NCBI GenBank assembly: GCA_019914945.1
Contig: CM034108.1
Location: 6,334,001 to 6,398,000 of the forward strand
Reading direction: 5' to 3'
From: Typha latifolia
Taxonomy: Eukaryota > Streptophyta > Magnoliopsida > Poales > Typhaceae
DNA: 64,000 nt
The notes beneath the pieces were generated by a model, which was not told where the DNA came from, did not search any database, and saw only the letters and a list, made by a program, of their open reading frames with translations. A program made the position numbers and the translations under genes. The first letter of the stretch is position 1, and each line of letters opens with the position of its first letter. Below, piece by piece: positions 9,985-21,496 of this stretch.

Positions 9985-10956
9985 TGTTAGGTTTTTATTT
10001 GTTGGCAATTGTGTACAAAATATTCTAAGTGTATTTTTTCATGTATATGAGCTTTACACAAGTCTAGAATATCTCTGGTTTGAAGAATTGTAATATTATT
10101 GGAGAAAAGCCGTCGAGTTCACACCGCGTTCACAAACGCGTTCGAACGCGGGTACTGCGTTCACACAGACAGAGAGTCGCGTTCACAAACGCGTTCGAAC
10201 GCGAGTACTGCGTTCACACAGATAGAGAGCCGCGTTCACAAACGCGTTCGAACGCGGGTACTGCGTTCACACAGACCGAGAGATGCGTTCACAAACGCGT
10301 TTGAACGCAACCTAAAGAATTCAAGTTGTCACGTTAGAAAGCACTCGGGCCCGTTCGAACGCACCTGAGTTCAAGTCATGCCGTTCGAACGCACCCAGGC
10401 CGCGTTCGAATGCACCAACGAAGTTTGATAAAATTGGACTTTCGTGAGTACGGATAAGACTTGGATTTGGCTTTATCTTGGAGATCATATATAAGGATTG
10501 TGATGCCCTATCTTGAGGGTGATTGAAAAGCATTATTTAATGAGACTTCTTGAGGCTACATCGGTTCTTCAACTAACAAAGTTTCACTCATCTACAAAAG
10601 TTAATCTTTCGTCTTAAGGGCGATCTAGATGAAAGATCAATCTCGAGGGTTACTGAGGTTGGATTTCAATCACGAGAAATAGTAAATCATGGGTTCTAGC
10701 AAGCAAGACTGAGAAGAACAAAGTCGTTTGGATCGACGGGTTGTTTTGTGAGTCGATCTTGTAACTACTACTATTCTAGTGATTGATTTTGATCCGAGTT
10801 TGGATCCGTGGTTTTTTCCCGTTTGAGTTTTTCCACGTTAAAATCTTGACGTTCATCTCTGCTTTGTTCCTAATATTTCTACGGACTTTTACTTAAGGGA
10901 ACGAGTGATATCATTGCCTAGTATTTAGATACATACTTGTCTCTAGGATTTTTTCA
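9985..10956 (+). repeat. 3' LTR of element A
   Basis: TGTTAGGTTT... to ...TTTTTTCA, 972 bp. Candidate TATA box TATATAAG at 10488-10495, so U3 is about 530 bp. U3 carries the 53-bp array and three further TTCGAA sites (10354, 10384, 10405). Confidence 0.88.
10115..10310 (+). repeat. 53-bp tandem array in 3' LTR of A
   Basis: TTCGAA cores at 10141, 10194 and 10247 and a decayed TTTGAA at 10300, exact 53-bp period. Each unit holds two CGCGTT hexamers. Confidence 0.9.
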
Positions 10957-11181
10957 GATGTTATTTAAGGGATAAAGACGAAGAGGAAGAAGTGGTTGAG
11001 ATCTCAAAGAAGAGGGAGGATTCGATAGACGAGGGAGATTAGAAGTTAGGAGAGACCTTGCCAACGATAGAGGTGGTAGGTTGGTGAAGAGGGAGGAGGG
11101 AGATTATGGTAGAGAGAATAGAGAGAAGATAGGAAACAAGAAATCAATAATCCAATAGCATAATGAATTTGGTTGCTATCC
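10957..11181 (-). mobile_element. Distal part of the reversed 3' LTR of gypsy element G1
   Basis: Reverse complement of the CT-rich U5-type segment also seen forward at 11560-11720, 53870-53990 and, reversed, 36420-36620. It continues the reversed LTR piece 12054-12454 once the insertion 11182-12053 is removed. Truncated on the left by the 3' LTR of element A. Confidence 0.7.
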
Positions 11182-12053
11182 TGATACAAATTAGATCAAA
11201 TCAAAGGGAGATTAGGCTCAATGGATTGAGTCTAATTATCTTATCTGGTTATTTGGTTTAGTTAGAGACTTAGTAGGTTAGGATTTTATATAATTAGCTA
11301 AATCCAACTTTGCATAGTTTCGGGAAAATATTCGTAGAATAATTTATGCATATCCAAATAATATCAAACCAGTTGGATAAGGTCGACAACCTCCAGATTC
11401 GGAATTTATCTATGACAAACTGAAAGCTTAATCCGAACGGTAGTCGGAGAAGATAAGTAATACTGGTTTAGTTAGTTTGTTAGGGTTTTATATTGTTTTA
11501 AGACTTGTTGGCTAGCCTCTATAAATATGTGGATGACAGCCAACTTCATTATGCTATTGGATTCTTGATTTCTTGACTCCGATCTTCTCTCTAGACTCCT
11601 CCCTGCTATCTCTTCACCATCTTTCCATATTTACCATTGGCAAGGTTTCTCCTCGCTTCTAATTTCCCTCGACTGTCGAGTCACCCTCTTCTTTGGGATC
11701 TCGACCACTTCGTTCCCTTTGTCTACTTCCCTTAATCTCTTCCACAATCCACCCTCATCTCCATACCCACCATTACCCTAACATCCACTTCACCCATCAC
11801 CACCACCATCACCCACGTTATTCCGTATTTTTGTCCCTGCCATAATTTGAATATGCAAAGCGAATAAATACAAAAGTTGTAAATCAGGAAACTACGGATC
11901 CAACCCAATTTGCTTCGTAATTTTCTGAGTACCGGCGAATATTTTCCCACGGTTGCATAGACTGCTTCCTATAATAAATTCAGATCTTAAGAAATTGTTC
12001 CATAGCCGATCTTTTGGTTCCAAATCCTATCAAAGTGGTATCAGATCCTAACA
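11182..12053 (+). mobile_element. Solitary LTR plus PBS inserted in the G1 LTR
   Basis: LTR TGATACAAATT... to ...AATCCTATCA (11182-12032), TATA box TATAAATA at 11520-11527, then AAG and the PBS-like TGGTATCAGATCCTAACA (12036-12053). Flanks TATCC (11177-11181) and CATCC (12054-12058) are a one-mismatch TSD. The insert therefore appears to end 18 bases into the PBS rather than at the LTR edge. Confidence 0.65.
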
Positions 12054-12454
12054 CATCCACGCCTTTATAGAGGCTAGCCAACAAGCCCAAATAATAATAA
12101 CGAACCCTAATCCTAGTGGAATCCCGCTGATCGCGTTCGAACGCGCCGGATTATGTTTGAATGCACAAAAGGCATTCTCTGTATGTGCGAACGTGATGCA
12201 AGTGTTTGAACGCCGCGTTCAAATGCGCCCTAGTGCATTCGAGTGCGCATTTCACATTCTCTATATTAGCGAACCTGATGTAGGCATTCACAAGGGCATT
12301 TGAACGCGACCCCTTTCGCGTTCGAATGCGACCCCTTCCGCATTCAAACATGACCTCTTTCGCATTCAAACGTGACCTACATGAATTTTATTTTAATGAA
12401 AATAAATAACTAATGCAATAAGAAAAGACTAACAAAGTGTATTAGCCCACCACA
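12054..12454 (-). mobile_element. Proximal part of the reversed 3' LTR of G1 (U3)
   Basis: On the reverse strand it starts TGTGGTGGGC right after a polypurine tract and carries a cluster of TTCGAACGC-type sites at 12130-12380, ending near CTCTATAAAGG, the likely TATA region. Continues at 11181-10957. Confidence 0.75.
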
Positions 12455-12470
12455 CTTCCCCCACCTTGCC
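12455..12470 (-). promoter_or_regulatory. Polypurine tract of G1
   Basis: Reverse strand reads GGCAAGGTGGGGGAAG immediately before the LTR. The same GGGGGAAG tract is found in G2 at 36833-36840. Confidence 0.75.
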
Positions 12471-12477
12471 CTCAATT

Positions 12478-13773
12478 TGTAAAGTCGAGGAAACACTCCA
12501 AGATGTTCGTCTGTAACTCCCATGTAGCATCATTGGATGGCTTGTCAAGCCACTCAACTAGAATCTCCATCTCTAATCTAGTACCATGTCGTCATCGACG
12601 CCTATCAAGTATACGAACTAGCTCTACGATCTCTGTCTCCTCCAATGGCTCCGATAGAGCTGATCCAAGGACCTCATGATCTCATTCACTCCCTCAGCAA
12701 TGAAACATGGAAGACAGGATGCACTCTCGACCTCTCCGGCAGCACCAAACGATATACAACCGGATTGATATGCTATAACACCCGAAACAAACTAAAGTAG
12801 CAATGTGCTAACTTTTGGTTATGCATCGAACACAAGGTCATGGTTGTACCCTCACGAACACCCAACTACTGATGTCAAACTCTTGCTCCCTATGGATGCA
12901 ATCATAAACTTGCTTCTTGCGGTTTTGAGCAAGTTTAAGATGGGAACGCAACCTCCTCAATGTGGCGTCTCTATCCATTAAAGCTAAGTCCACCTCCGTC
13001 CGATTTGCAGATGCCACTAGATCATAAGCACATATTGTCGGAGCAGTGCGTCCATATACCACCTCAAATGGAGTCATACCAATACTTCTTTGGTAGGTGG
13101 TGTTTTAAGACCACTCCTCTCATAGTAAGAACTCCAACCATCATCTCGGCATCTCTCTAACAAAGCACCTCAAGTACTGCTCAATGCCTCGATTGACCAC
13201 CTCAGGTTGGCTGTCCGTCTATGGATGGTAGGCCGAATTGAAGTTCAATCGAGTCCCCTGTAATATGAAAAACTCCATCCAAAAGACGCTCATAAATACA
13301 TGATCACGATCCGAGACAATTGTGCATGGCATGCCTTGTAACCGAGCAACATCTTTAACAAAAATTTTAGCCACAGACTTTGCTGAAAATGGATGTGACA
13401 ATGTCGAAAAGTGCACATACTTACTCAATCTTTCAACCACCACAAAAATAACGGAATAACCATGTACCAGTGGAAGACCCACTATGAAATCCATAGAAAT
13501 GTCTTCCCAAAAATGATCTGGTATAGGTAAAGGCTATAGTAATTCGGCCAGTTTATATGTGGTTGCCTTAGTCTTTTGAGAGACTTCGCAAGCACGGACA
13601 AAACTCCTCACATCTTGCCGCAATCTTGGCCACGTGCAACTCTGAAATATCTTCCTATAAGTCCTCAAGGAACCCTCATGACCAGCCTCTAGAGTTTGGT
13701 GGAAGTGCTCCAACAATTTCTGTCGCAATCCATTATTTGCAGGCACTCGAATGCATCCACGGTCCAGCAGCAA
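12478..13773 (-). pseudogene. Gypsy integrase with C-terminal chromodomain (G1)
   Basis: Order on the reverse strand: zinc-binding N-terminus (GHEGSLRTYRKI, VRACEVSQKTK) at 13534-13773; catalytic core (MDFIVGLPLVHGYSVIFVVV, SKYVHF, VSDRDHVFMSVFW) at 13219-13494; GQPEVVNRGIEQYL, which keeps the catalytic Glu, near 13170-13205; MTPFEVVYGR near 13070; chromodomain remnant ILVEWLDKPSNDATWELQTN near 12500-12560. A chromodomain at the integrase end defines chromoviruses, where it is known to bind modified histone H3. Stops and frameshifts throughout. Confidence 0.85.
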
Positions 13774-14439
13774 ACAATATTAATTCTCAAACTCTAGATG
13801 GCACTCCGGATCATCCAACACGTCTTGTAACAATTTCAAAACATCTGGCTCAGATATACATGCATACCTTAGCTCGTCAAGAAAGGGAAACGTAGGAGAA
13901 GAATAGGCTGCGAGCTCGGCGGTATCGGGTTGGCGCCATAGTGCATCTGCCGCTTTATTTTCCATTCCCTTCTTGTATTGGATTTCATAATCATACCCCA
14001 GCAATTTGGTTACCCATCTCTGCTGTGCTAGAGTGTGTATATGTTGTCCCAAAAAGTATAGAAGGCTCCTTTGATCAGTTCGGATAATGAGACCTCCACT
14101 TTGTCACCGCATGCAGAATTGCCAACATTTCTCTCACGTAGGTCGATAATTGCTGGGATTTTTGTGATAAAGCCTTGCTAAGAAAGTCTATGGGACGTCC
14201 TCTTGTATTAGTATAGCTCCTATGCCAACTCCCGACGCATCACATTCCATAATGAACTCTTTGGTGAAGTCTAGTAGCGTTAGAACGGGCGCTATTGTCA
14301 TCGTTGTTTTTAGTTTTTCAAAATCTGTAGTGGCTTCATCTGTCCATCTAAAAGAGTCCTTTTCCAATAAAGAAGTGAGAGGAGCAGCAATCTTGCCATA
14401 CCGGGCAATGAAGCGGCGATAATACTCGGTCCGCCCCAA
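13774..14439 (-). pseudogene. Gypsy RNase H (G1)
   Basis: Reverse strand: EYYRRFIARYGKIAAPLTSL (RT thumb/connection), FIMECDASGVGIGAILIQ (RNase H start with catalytic Asp) near 14190-14280, then QHIHTLAQQRWVTKLLGYDY and KKGMENKAADALWRQPD at 13930-14050. Interrupted between 14050 and 14190. Confidence 0.85.
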
Positions 14440-15139
14440 TAATCCTCAAAATCCGGTGGTAGTAGTAGGTATTGGCCAAGCGGTTATGCATGCTACCTTT
14501 TGAGGATTCGCCGCTAGACCTTCTACTGAGATGATGTGGCTTAAATAATCTACTTGTGGTACTCCCCATAGGCACTTAGACTTCTTAATTTTCAGCTAGT
14601 TTTGCTTCAACAAATTCAACACATCGTTCGAATGCCGCCAATGCTCCAATTTAGTCCTACTATACACCAAAATATCGTCAAAGAATACCAAGACATACCT
14701 TCGCAGTAGAAGCTAAAAAATATCATTCATGAGGCTTTAAAAAATAGCTAGAGCATTGGTGAGATCAAAGGGCATCACTCGAAACTCATAGTCCAGAGTC
14801 CGAAATATAATTTTATGCACATCCGCCAGGTGAACTCTAATTTGATGGTACCCGGCCCTCAAATCAAGCTTGCTGAATATGGTCGCCCTTACAAGCTCAT
14901 CCAACAGCTCCTCTATGACTGGAATGGGATACTAGTCCTTGACGGTGATAGTGTTTAGTGCCCGGTAGTCGACACAAAAACGTCATGTCCCATCCTTTCA
15001 CACCAATAGCACAGGCGATGAGTAAAAGCTATGACTTGGTTGTATGAGGCCTTGCTCCAACATCTCGGCTACCATCTTGGATCCAAGGCTTGATGAATGA
15101 TATCTTGTGTCTCTTGCTTCATCAGTATGTGCTTGTATA
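14440..15139 (-). pseudogene. Gypsy reverse transcriptase, 5' part lost (G1)
   Basis: Reverse strand carries the catalytic box YVLVFFDDILVYS near 14650-14700, LKIKKSKCLWGVPQVDYLSH near 14550-14600, and fingers/palm remnants up to 15130. Cut at 15139 by insertion of P1. A few bases of the same gene may survive right of P1 (20573-20600), since the P1 TSD joins the two sides. Confidence 0.82.
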
Positions 15140-15295
15140 TGTAACAACCTAGCCTGAAAAAATTTTAATATGGGCACAACGTGGCCAACCTCATGCCCAT
15201 GCTATAGTTGACTTATTACATGGTGCATAGGGGTTCCACGCACCCCCCTAACCCTAGCCAACCGGCTGTGGCCAGCAACTGCCGCCCCTCTCCCC

Positions 15296-15600
15296 CTACC
15301 GCCTCTCTCTCTCTTTTACTTCTCCCCTTTCTCTTTCGGCTTCTATCTCACTCTCCTCTCTCTTTCAAACTCGCTCTCTCTCTCTCATAGCTACCGCCGC
15401 CGACTCGCCACTACTACCGCCATCGTCATAGTGGGTATGGTGAGCCGATCTCTCTTTCTCTCTCCCCCCCTCTCTCTCTCTCTCGGGTTCGCGGAACTGA
15501 GCCACTGGCCGAGCTCCTCCCTTCTTTCCCTTCCCTTCCTTTCTTCTCCTCTTCTCTTCTTCTTCTTCTATCTCAGTTTCTTATTCTCTTGTTTCTGCAA
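15296..15600 (+). repeat. CT-rich microsatellite tract in P1
   Basis: Runs of CTCTCT and TTCTTCTT. The same position in P3 and P4 holds (GA)n or (CT)n. Open frames across it are low-complexity artefacts. Confidence 0.8.
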
Positions 15601-17286
15601 CAATGTTGGGCTCGGCCCAGCACTGTAGCAGATACTACTAGGCCGAGCCCAACAATAGTGGCTGTGCTCTTTTTATTTATTTTATTTTATTTTGTTTTGT
15701 TTTTTAATTTATTTATTTAGGTATTTCTTTCTTAATTAATGCAAATAGATATTTAGATATTAATTATTTTGATAGTAATATATATTCTTCAATATGATTA
15801 TTATTAATTATAATTAGTTTTATTAATGATTAATTTGGTTATAAACTATTACACATAAATATAGGTAATACTTATATTTATTTATTTATATTTCTATTAG
15901 ATTAATATATATATTTGTAAATTATAATTATTAGATTTATATACTAATATTTTAAGGTATACATTATAAGTAATTCTAATAATTTATTATATATTATTAT
16001 TTTGTAACAAATGAAATACTAGACTTATTTATTCATTATTTTATAAAGTAAACACTACATAGTCCCTAATTAATCAAGATAGAGTGAGAAGCACAACTTA
16101 ATTATAATTAAATTTTTGTCTATATTTATATTCTTATTTATAATTATAAATCTAACTAGTTATAAAGATAAGTAGAAATTATAAAACCTAATAAATCATC
16201 ACATTTTACATGAACAGATTTTAATTAGATAAATGGCTAATTTCATGTTACCTAAATATTTTTAGATCTTGAACCCCTTATATGAGACCCAGTGGACCTT
16301 ATTAGCAATGAGTGACAGTTGATTGATTAGGGATACGTGTGTTAGGTTTTCTGATTTGAAGTGAGTAGTCTTATCTCTTAGACACTTTTCTTAAATTAGG
16401 TTATATTATATAGTATGTACATGCATGTTTCGACCTCTAACATGATTACAATTGAGCATGTTTTATCATGTATTTGATTAGACTGATCTTGGATATGAAT
16501 ATATTAATGACATATAGAGATGTTCGGAGATGACTAGATTATCTATACTTTATGTCGAGTTGATCTGTAACATGAATATGCATGTGATACATATACCATT
16601 AGGGACTTCATCGCATCATATATTTCTTTTAACTTTTCTACCACATAAATTCCTAATATGCATGACTTGTTATAGTACTAGATAAAATGCATGTGATTTA
16701 TCATTTAGAAAGAAATGCATGAGTTCTCATGGATAGAATAGTTGGTAGAAGGCATGAGGATACCCGAGTGGGTGCAAGGGATATGGCGTGCCTAGAGTTG
16801 ATTGATCGCTCGACATAGTTGCAATTCTATGGCCTTACGTCCGAGGTCAGTAGTCTGTGTGCGCAGCAGACATTCGGACACATGCCATTCGCTAGGGCAT
16901 ATGTGGCGAGTTATCCTCATTTAATTTCTATCAGCTAGTTGAGTATTTGGGTCTAGTTGATAATGATACACTTAATGGTTGGTAGGGTATGATTATATGA
17001 TTGAGATACTCTTAACAGTTGGCAGGGTATGCTCTAGCCTTTAGGCTGAATTAGAAACCCGGTACCGGGTGTTGACTATACACAATGGTCTAGTATGATG
17101 ATGATATTCAGAGATGACATTGATGATTGAGATATTGAGAAATGCATATGATTTCATTATCATCTAATATACCTAATTATTGAGTAGTCAATATGCATCA
17201 TATGTTGTTGCATTTGATAACATAGCATGGTCATGGTCGGCATTCATCATATGTGTTATATTTGAGAGAGAGTTATGATGATGGTA

Positions 17287-18084
17287 TGTTACGATTTAGC
17301 TAGTTTTGACTTTTTTTTATTTTTTATTTTAGAAATAGCTTTTGTTTTGAGAAGAATAGGATTTCTAGCAGTCGCGTTCGAACGTGACTTCTTGCGTTCA
17401 AACGTGACTATTGAACGCCTACATACATTCGCAAAAATAGAGAATGTATTTAGTGCATTCGAACGCGTTTGATCGCGCCGTTCGAACGCCTGCACACGTT
17501 CACAACGATAGAGAACGCAAAATCCGCATTAGAACGCAATCAGTGAATCGCATTATCTTAGGGATATCTTTTAATTATTTTGTTGATAGGTTCGCCTCTA
17601 AATATGTGGAAGGCAACATAATTGAGGATTATTGATGAAATATTGATGTTTCCTTCCCAACTCTCTCTTTCTTCTAATGGCATCTAATCTTGGATGTCGT
17701 CTTCTTCCTCCCTCAATCTAACCGTGCCCCCTTGCCTCTTAAGGATCATTCCACTCTCTCCCCCTTTGTCTAGCTTAATGCTCTACCCCACTACCATAGT
17801 CACCATATTTCATAAAACCCAATCATTATTTCCCTACTCCATTACCTACATTCCTCATGCCACCATCTGACCCATAGTCAGTATTTTCTCCATAACTTTT
17901 GATCTATAAGTCTGATTGATGTGATCTTGGTTGTGTTGGATCCCTTAATTGAGAGGAACAATCTCTCCAAGTTACAGATCTATTGGACGGTTAGAACTTC
18001 CACAGACCTCCTCGCAAGTTCCTCTCTAGGAAGATTTTGGGCTAATCTTCAGATTTTGCACTCTGATTATTTCTGAACCTATCA
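17287..18084 (+). mobile_element. Solo LTR inserted in P1
   Basis: TGTTACGATTTAG... to ...GAACCTATCA, 798 bp, with perfect TSD TGGTA (17282-17286, 18085-18089). Contains a TTCGAACG cluster at 17375-17545 upstream of an AGGTTCGCCTCTAAATATG promoter-like stretch. Related to, but distinct from, the Q and G1/G2 LTRs. Confidence 0.82.
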
Positions 18085-18172
18085 TGGTATGATATGAAGA
18101 TTTGTTAGGTTTTTAATTATTGGCAATTGTGTACAAAATATTCTAAGTGTATTTTTACATGTATATGAGCTT

Positions 18173-18864
18173 GGTGAGTTCCAGTATCCGTCGTCTGCTC
18201 CACTCCCTGATGTCAATGAATTTGTTGGTACTGTGTTAATTAAAGGGGAACGTTGGAAGGGCAATATGATGCCTCATGCGAAACTGACATCAGTGGCTCG
18301 CATGCTTCACCTGCTTTGTCTGTACAACATCACCCCCAAGACTCACCATTCTAGTATTAGTCCTGATCGTGCCTTCCTCCTTCATGCGATGTTGTCGGGA
18401 GTTTCTGTTGATTTGGCTGCGGTGATCTACGATTCCATTCTAACAGCTGCACAGAAAGAAGCGCCCCGTGAAGGGTTGCCGTTTGGCATATTTATTACAA
18501 ATTTGTGCACTCAGAGTGGGGTGCGCGTGGATGCCACGGAACCTTCTCTTACTTCGCAAAAACCGTTGGATCGGATTACTCTTAAGCGGACTCAAGCTCA
18601 TGATCAGTCGTCTTCTCTCAAGCCGACCTCTTCCATCGCTGAACGTTCCACACACCTTGATATTTCTGACGATAGTTCGGACGATGACTCATCTCACACT
18701 GAGAGAGAGTTACCACAGTTCTCTAACCATTTCGATTAGCTTAGCACTCAGGTGCAGGACCTCCATTCGGTCGTGAATGATTTACAAGCCGAGCAAGCAC
18801 GTTAGGGGACCGTTCTCGACTCTGTCTTGTCGATTCTTTATCGTTAGTTCCCTCCGAGTTCCTA
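18173..18864 (+). pseudogene. Env-like gene fragment (element C)
   Basis: Begins in mid-protein (GEFQYPSSAPLPDV), continues through LIKGERWKGNMMPHAKLTS and RAFLLHAMLSGVSVDLAAVI, then the Ser/Asp-rich tail. It keeps the CAG codon (TAAQKEAP) that is TAG in A and B. TAG near 18738, then further stops; the normal end is at 18862-18864. The N-terminal half is absent. Confidence 0.8.
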
Positions 18865-19219
18865 GGCTTTGGCATTTGTGTCAAAAAAGGGGAGAGTGAG
18901 TGTGAGTTTAGACGTGGGAGTTTAGGAGTTTACTGGTGTAGGGGGAGTAATGGCATAGGGAGAGTTTACTAGGTTCTATTTACTACATAAATACCTTTTC
19001 GTGAATACCTGTGAACTTTGTTTGCTTGAGTACTTGTGAACTGCTTATTTGATAATTTGTGTTTAGATTGTTATTCATTTCAAGTTATTTTCACTTGATC
19101 TTGGTTTGGTATATTTTTCTTTGCAGGGATTGATGTGCTAAAAGTACTAGACTTGTTGAATGCTCATTTTTGAATTCTTTGTAATATCTTGTAAACTAGA
19201 TATTTTGTCACAAATTGCC

Positions 19220-19230
19220 AAAGGGGGAGA
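19220..19230 (+). promoter_or_regulatory. Polypurine tract (element C)
   Basis: AAAGGGGGAGA one base before the 3' LTR start at 19232. Confidence 0.85.
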
Positions 19231-19231
19231 T

Positions 19232-19887
19232 TGTTAGGTTTTTAATTATTGGCAATTGTGTACAAAATATTCCAAGTGTATTTTTACATGTATATGAGAT
19301 TTATACAAGTCTAGAATATCTCTAGTTTGAAGAATTGCAAAATTATTGGAGAAAAGATGTTGAGTTCACACCGCGTTCACAAACGCGTTCGAACGCGGGT
19401 ACTGTGTTAACACAGACCGAGAGCTGCGTTCACAAACGCGTTTGAATGCAGGTACTTGCGTTCACACAGACCGAGAGCTGCGTTCACAAGCGCGTTCGAA
19501 CGCGGGTACTGCGTTCACACAGACCGAGAGCTGCGTTCACAAACGCGTTCGAACGCAACCTAAAGAATTCAAGTTGTCGTGTTCGAACGCACTCGTTTGG
19601 ATCGAGAAGCAGTGAATCGTGGGTTCTAGCGAGCAAGACTGAAAAGAACAAAGTCGTTTGGATCGACGGGTTATTTTGTGAGTCAGTCTTGTAACTGCTA
19701 CTATTATAGTGATTGGTTTTGATCCGAGTTTGCATCCGTGGTTTTTTCTCGTTTGGGTTTTTCCACGTTAAAATTTTGGCGTTCATCTTTGCTTTCGTTC
19801 TTAATATTTCTACGGAGTTTTACTTAAGCGAATGAGTGATATCATTGCCTAGTATTTAGATACATAATTGTGTCTAGGGGTTTTTCA
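19232..19887 (+). repeat. 3' LTR of element C, internally deleted
   Basis: 656 bp. Keeps the TTCGAA array (units at 19390-19550) but jumps from GAACGCACTCG to a segment that lies some 300 bp further on in element A, removing the TATA region. Confidence 0.85.
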
Positions 19888-20584
19888 AGATTGTTTATAC
19901 ATTGTCGAGAATTATACACTGTGATCAATTATGACATGATATCTATATTTCATTTATATATTACTAAGGATACATTCATATACTCATTCATGACATGATG
20001 CTTCTATATGAATCATATTATCTAGTAAATGATTTACTCTCTATTTGGTATCACTGAATCGGGGTAAAGTCTATTCAGTGAGCTTTTAGCTCATATATTT
20101 TTATTTCTTTTCTGAACCCTTCCCCAGATATTATGGTATGTGATAGCAACTTGAGATATCTTAAGAAGATATTTTAAAGCAAAGATGAGGTGAGCTAGAG
20201 ATGTGAGATAGTATAGGAGATAATTTATCTAAATATTGAGTTGTACCATTATTTAATATTTCTAATCCATTATATAGACGATGAATTATATAATAAAGGT
20301 TGAATTATAGTGTACTCGTGTGTTAGTGATTTTAAGTTGTATCTTGATAGTTTGTCGTGGCTTATGTGGGCCCTGCCAGATTATGTAACTGTCTAGTATG
20401 GTTGTTGTAAATTTAGATATGGATATGTTTTATCTTGATGATGACATGATTTATTATGTGAGGGTAGGTGTAACTGTATGTGATGGGCCCTATCCGTCCT
20501 GTAGTGTGCACCGCACGTGTCATGTAGGCACATGGGCGTGTGCACATGCCCGTGCCGAGCGGGGGCGTTACAGTATATTTCAAT

Positions 20585-20760
20585 GATATTCTTATCCATT
20601 CCAATGGCTTTGTGTTGTAACAAAACTGAATCTTGAAATTAACTAAAAATGCTATATCTGGTCTTCTGGCATTTACGAGGTACATAAATGCACCAATTGC
20701 ACTAAGATATGGTACTTTAGGATGAGTTTTTGACCAAATTAGCACTATTTAAAATTTAAT
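20585..20760 (-). pseudogene. Copia RT/RNase H junction fragment
   Basis: Reverse strand reads PKVPYLSAIGAFMYLVNARR followed by PDIAFLVNF, the conserved copia segment between RT and RNase H. Only about 50 codons remain. Different copia lineage from A, B and D. Confidence 0.7.
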
Positions 20761-21460
20761 TTATTAAAATGGACTACCGCCCAAACTTAGTACAAAAGGG
20801 GTTAGACTAACTATAGCCTACTAAAAATGCTTACAAGTTTAGCATTTTTCTTGTGGGTGGAAACACTAAACAGTTAAGCATTTATCTATATTCACCAAAT
20901 TAACGAGTTGGCTAAATGTTAGAGTTAAGCATCAAAGAAACGATGTCTAGATTGATTGACAATAGTACTTAAAATTCTAAACATTTTGGCGTTTTACCTT
21001 TGGAAATGAAACGCTGAGTAGATAAGCATTTTCTGTCTAAAACAGTGACCTTATCAACATTTTACGTGTTTCATAAAATGCCGAAAAGTTCAGCGTTTTA
21101 TATCTCGCACAAAGAATTGTTCCGAAATATCTGATACACCACAGCTAATCACAAATTATCAATTCTCGTAAATAGCCTAGTCAAGCACTACAAATGTACA
21201 ATTACAAAGAAAAATTTATAAATAAACAATCATTAGAAAACTTCCAAACTCATGACCACTAAACAATCATTAGTCAACTCTAGAGGAAAATATATTCAAA
21301 CACATTTACAATAATAAGACATTTTGGTGATAGCATAACATCTACATATATTTATGGATCCACAAAACACATGTAAAACTAGTAAATAAAATATATTTAC
21401 ATTAATATATTTCAAGTTCCTGAACAAGTATCTATCCTCCTCGCACATAAAATTGTAAAT
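20761..21460. other. AT-rich interval, nothing recognised
   Basis: No coding signal and no match to other repeats in the window. Contains dispersed AGCATTT / TAAGCAT words, possibly an old degenerate repeat. Confidence 0.4.
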
Positions 21461-21496
21461 GTCATGATTTCTTTTTTTTTCTTAAGCAACCTTCGG

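Larger units (their letters stand above)
395..10956 (+). mobile_element. Element A: Ty1/copia SIRE-like retrotransposon, degenerate, 5' end missing
   Basis: Order on the forward strand: gag C-terminus, CCHC knuckle, protease, GAG-pre-integrase, integrase, reverse transcriptase, RNase H, about 1 kb of non-coding spacer, env-like gene, polypurine tract, 3' LTR. An env-like gene after pol and an AAAGGGGGAG tract are known features of the Sirevirus (SIRE/Maximus) lineage. No 5' LTR in the window; the reversed LTR at 1-394 interrupts its gag. A second insertion occupies 1685-4468. Many stops and frameshifts make it non-functional. Confidence 0.88.
18103..19887 (+). mobile_element. Element C: internally deleted copia derivative
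   Basis: TGTTAGG... to ...TTTTTCA, 1785 bp, perfect TSD AGATT (18098-18102, 19888-19892). The first 70 bp of the 5' LTR join directly to the middle of the env-like gene; gag, pol, the spacer and the internal promoter are gone. The 3' LTR also lacks about 300 bp. Confidence 0.9.
15140..20572 (+). mobile_element. P1: long solo LTR (probable gypsy type) with two nested insertions
   Basis: Starts TGTAACAACCT, ends GGGGGCGTTACA, flanked by perfect TSD GTATA (15135-15139, 20573-20577). Without the nested insertions it is about 2.8 kb, close to P5 (2.7 kb) and P4 without its insert (2.65 kb). TG...CA ends, short inverted termini and a 5-bp TSD fit a solo LTR; very long TGTAAC...GTTACA LTRs are known in Tekay/Del-type chromoviruses. 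No coding region. Contains pyrimidine-rich tracts (15296-15600), AT-rich DNA (15660-16240) and a GGTACCGGGTGTTGACTAT block near 17060. Confidence 0.75.

Noticed and set aside
10115..10310. Heat-shock elements from GAA/TTC spacing
   Set aside because: Heat-shock elements need GAA and TTC separated by two bases. TTCGAA has no spacer and GAACGCGTTC has four, so the match fails.
12036..12053. Perfect 18-base copy of the tRNA 3' end
   Set aside because: Only about the first 10 bases match the initiator Met-tRNA complement; the strong-stop interpretation rests on length and TSD position, not on an exact tRNA copy.
15208..15628. Ser/Leu-rich ORFs in P1
   Set aside because: Same CT-rich tract artefact; not conserved in frame between P copies.
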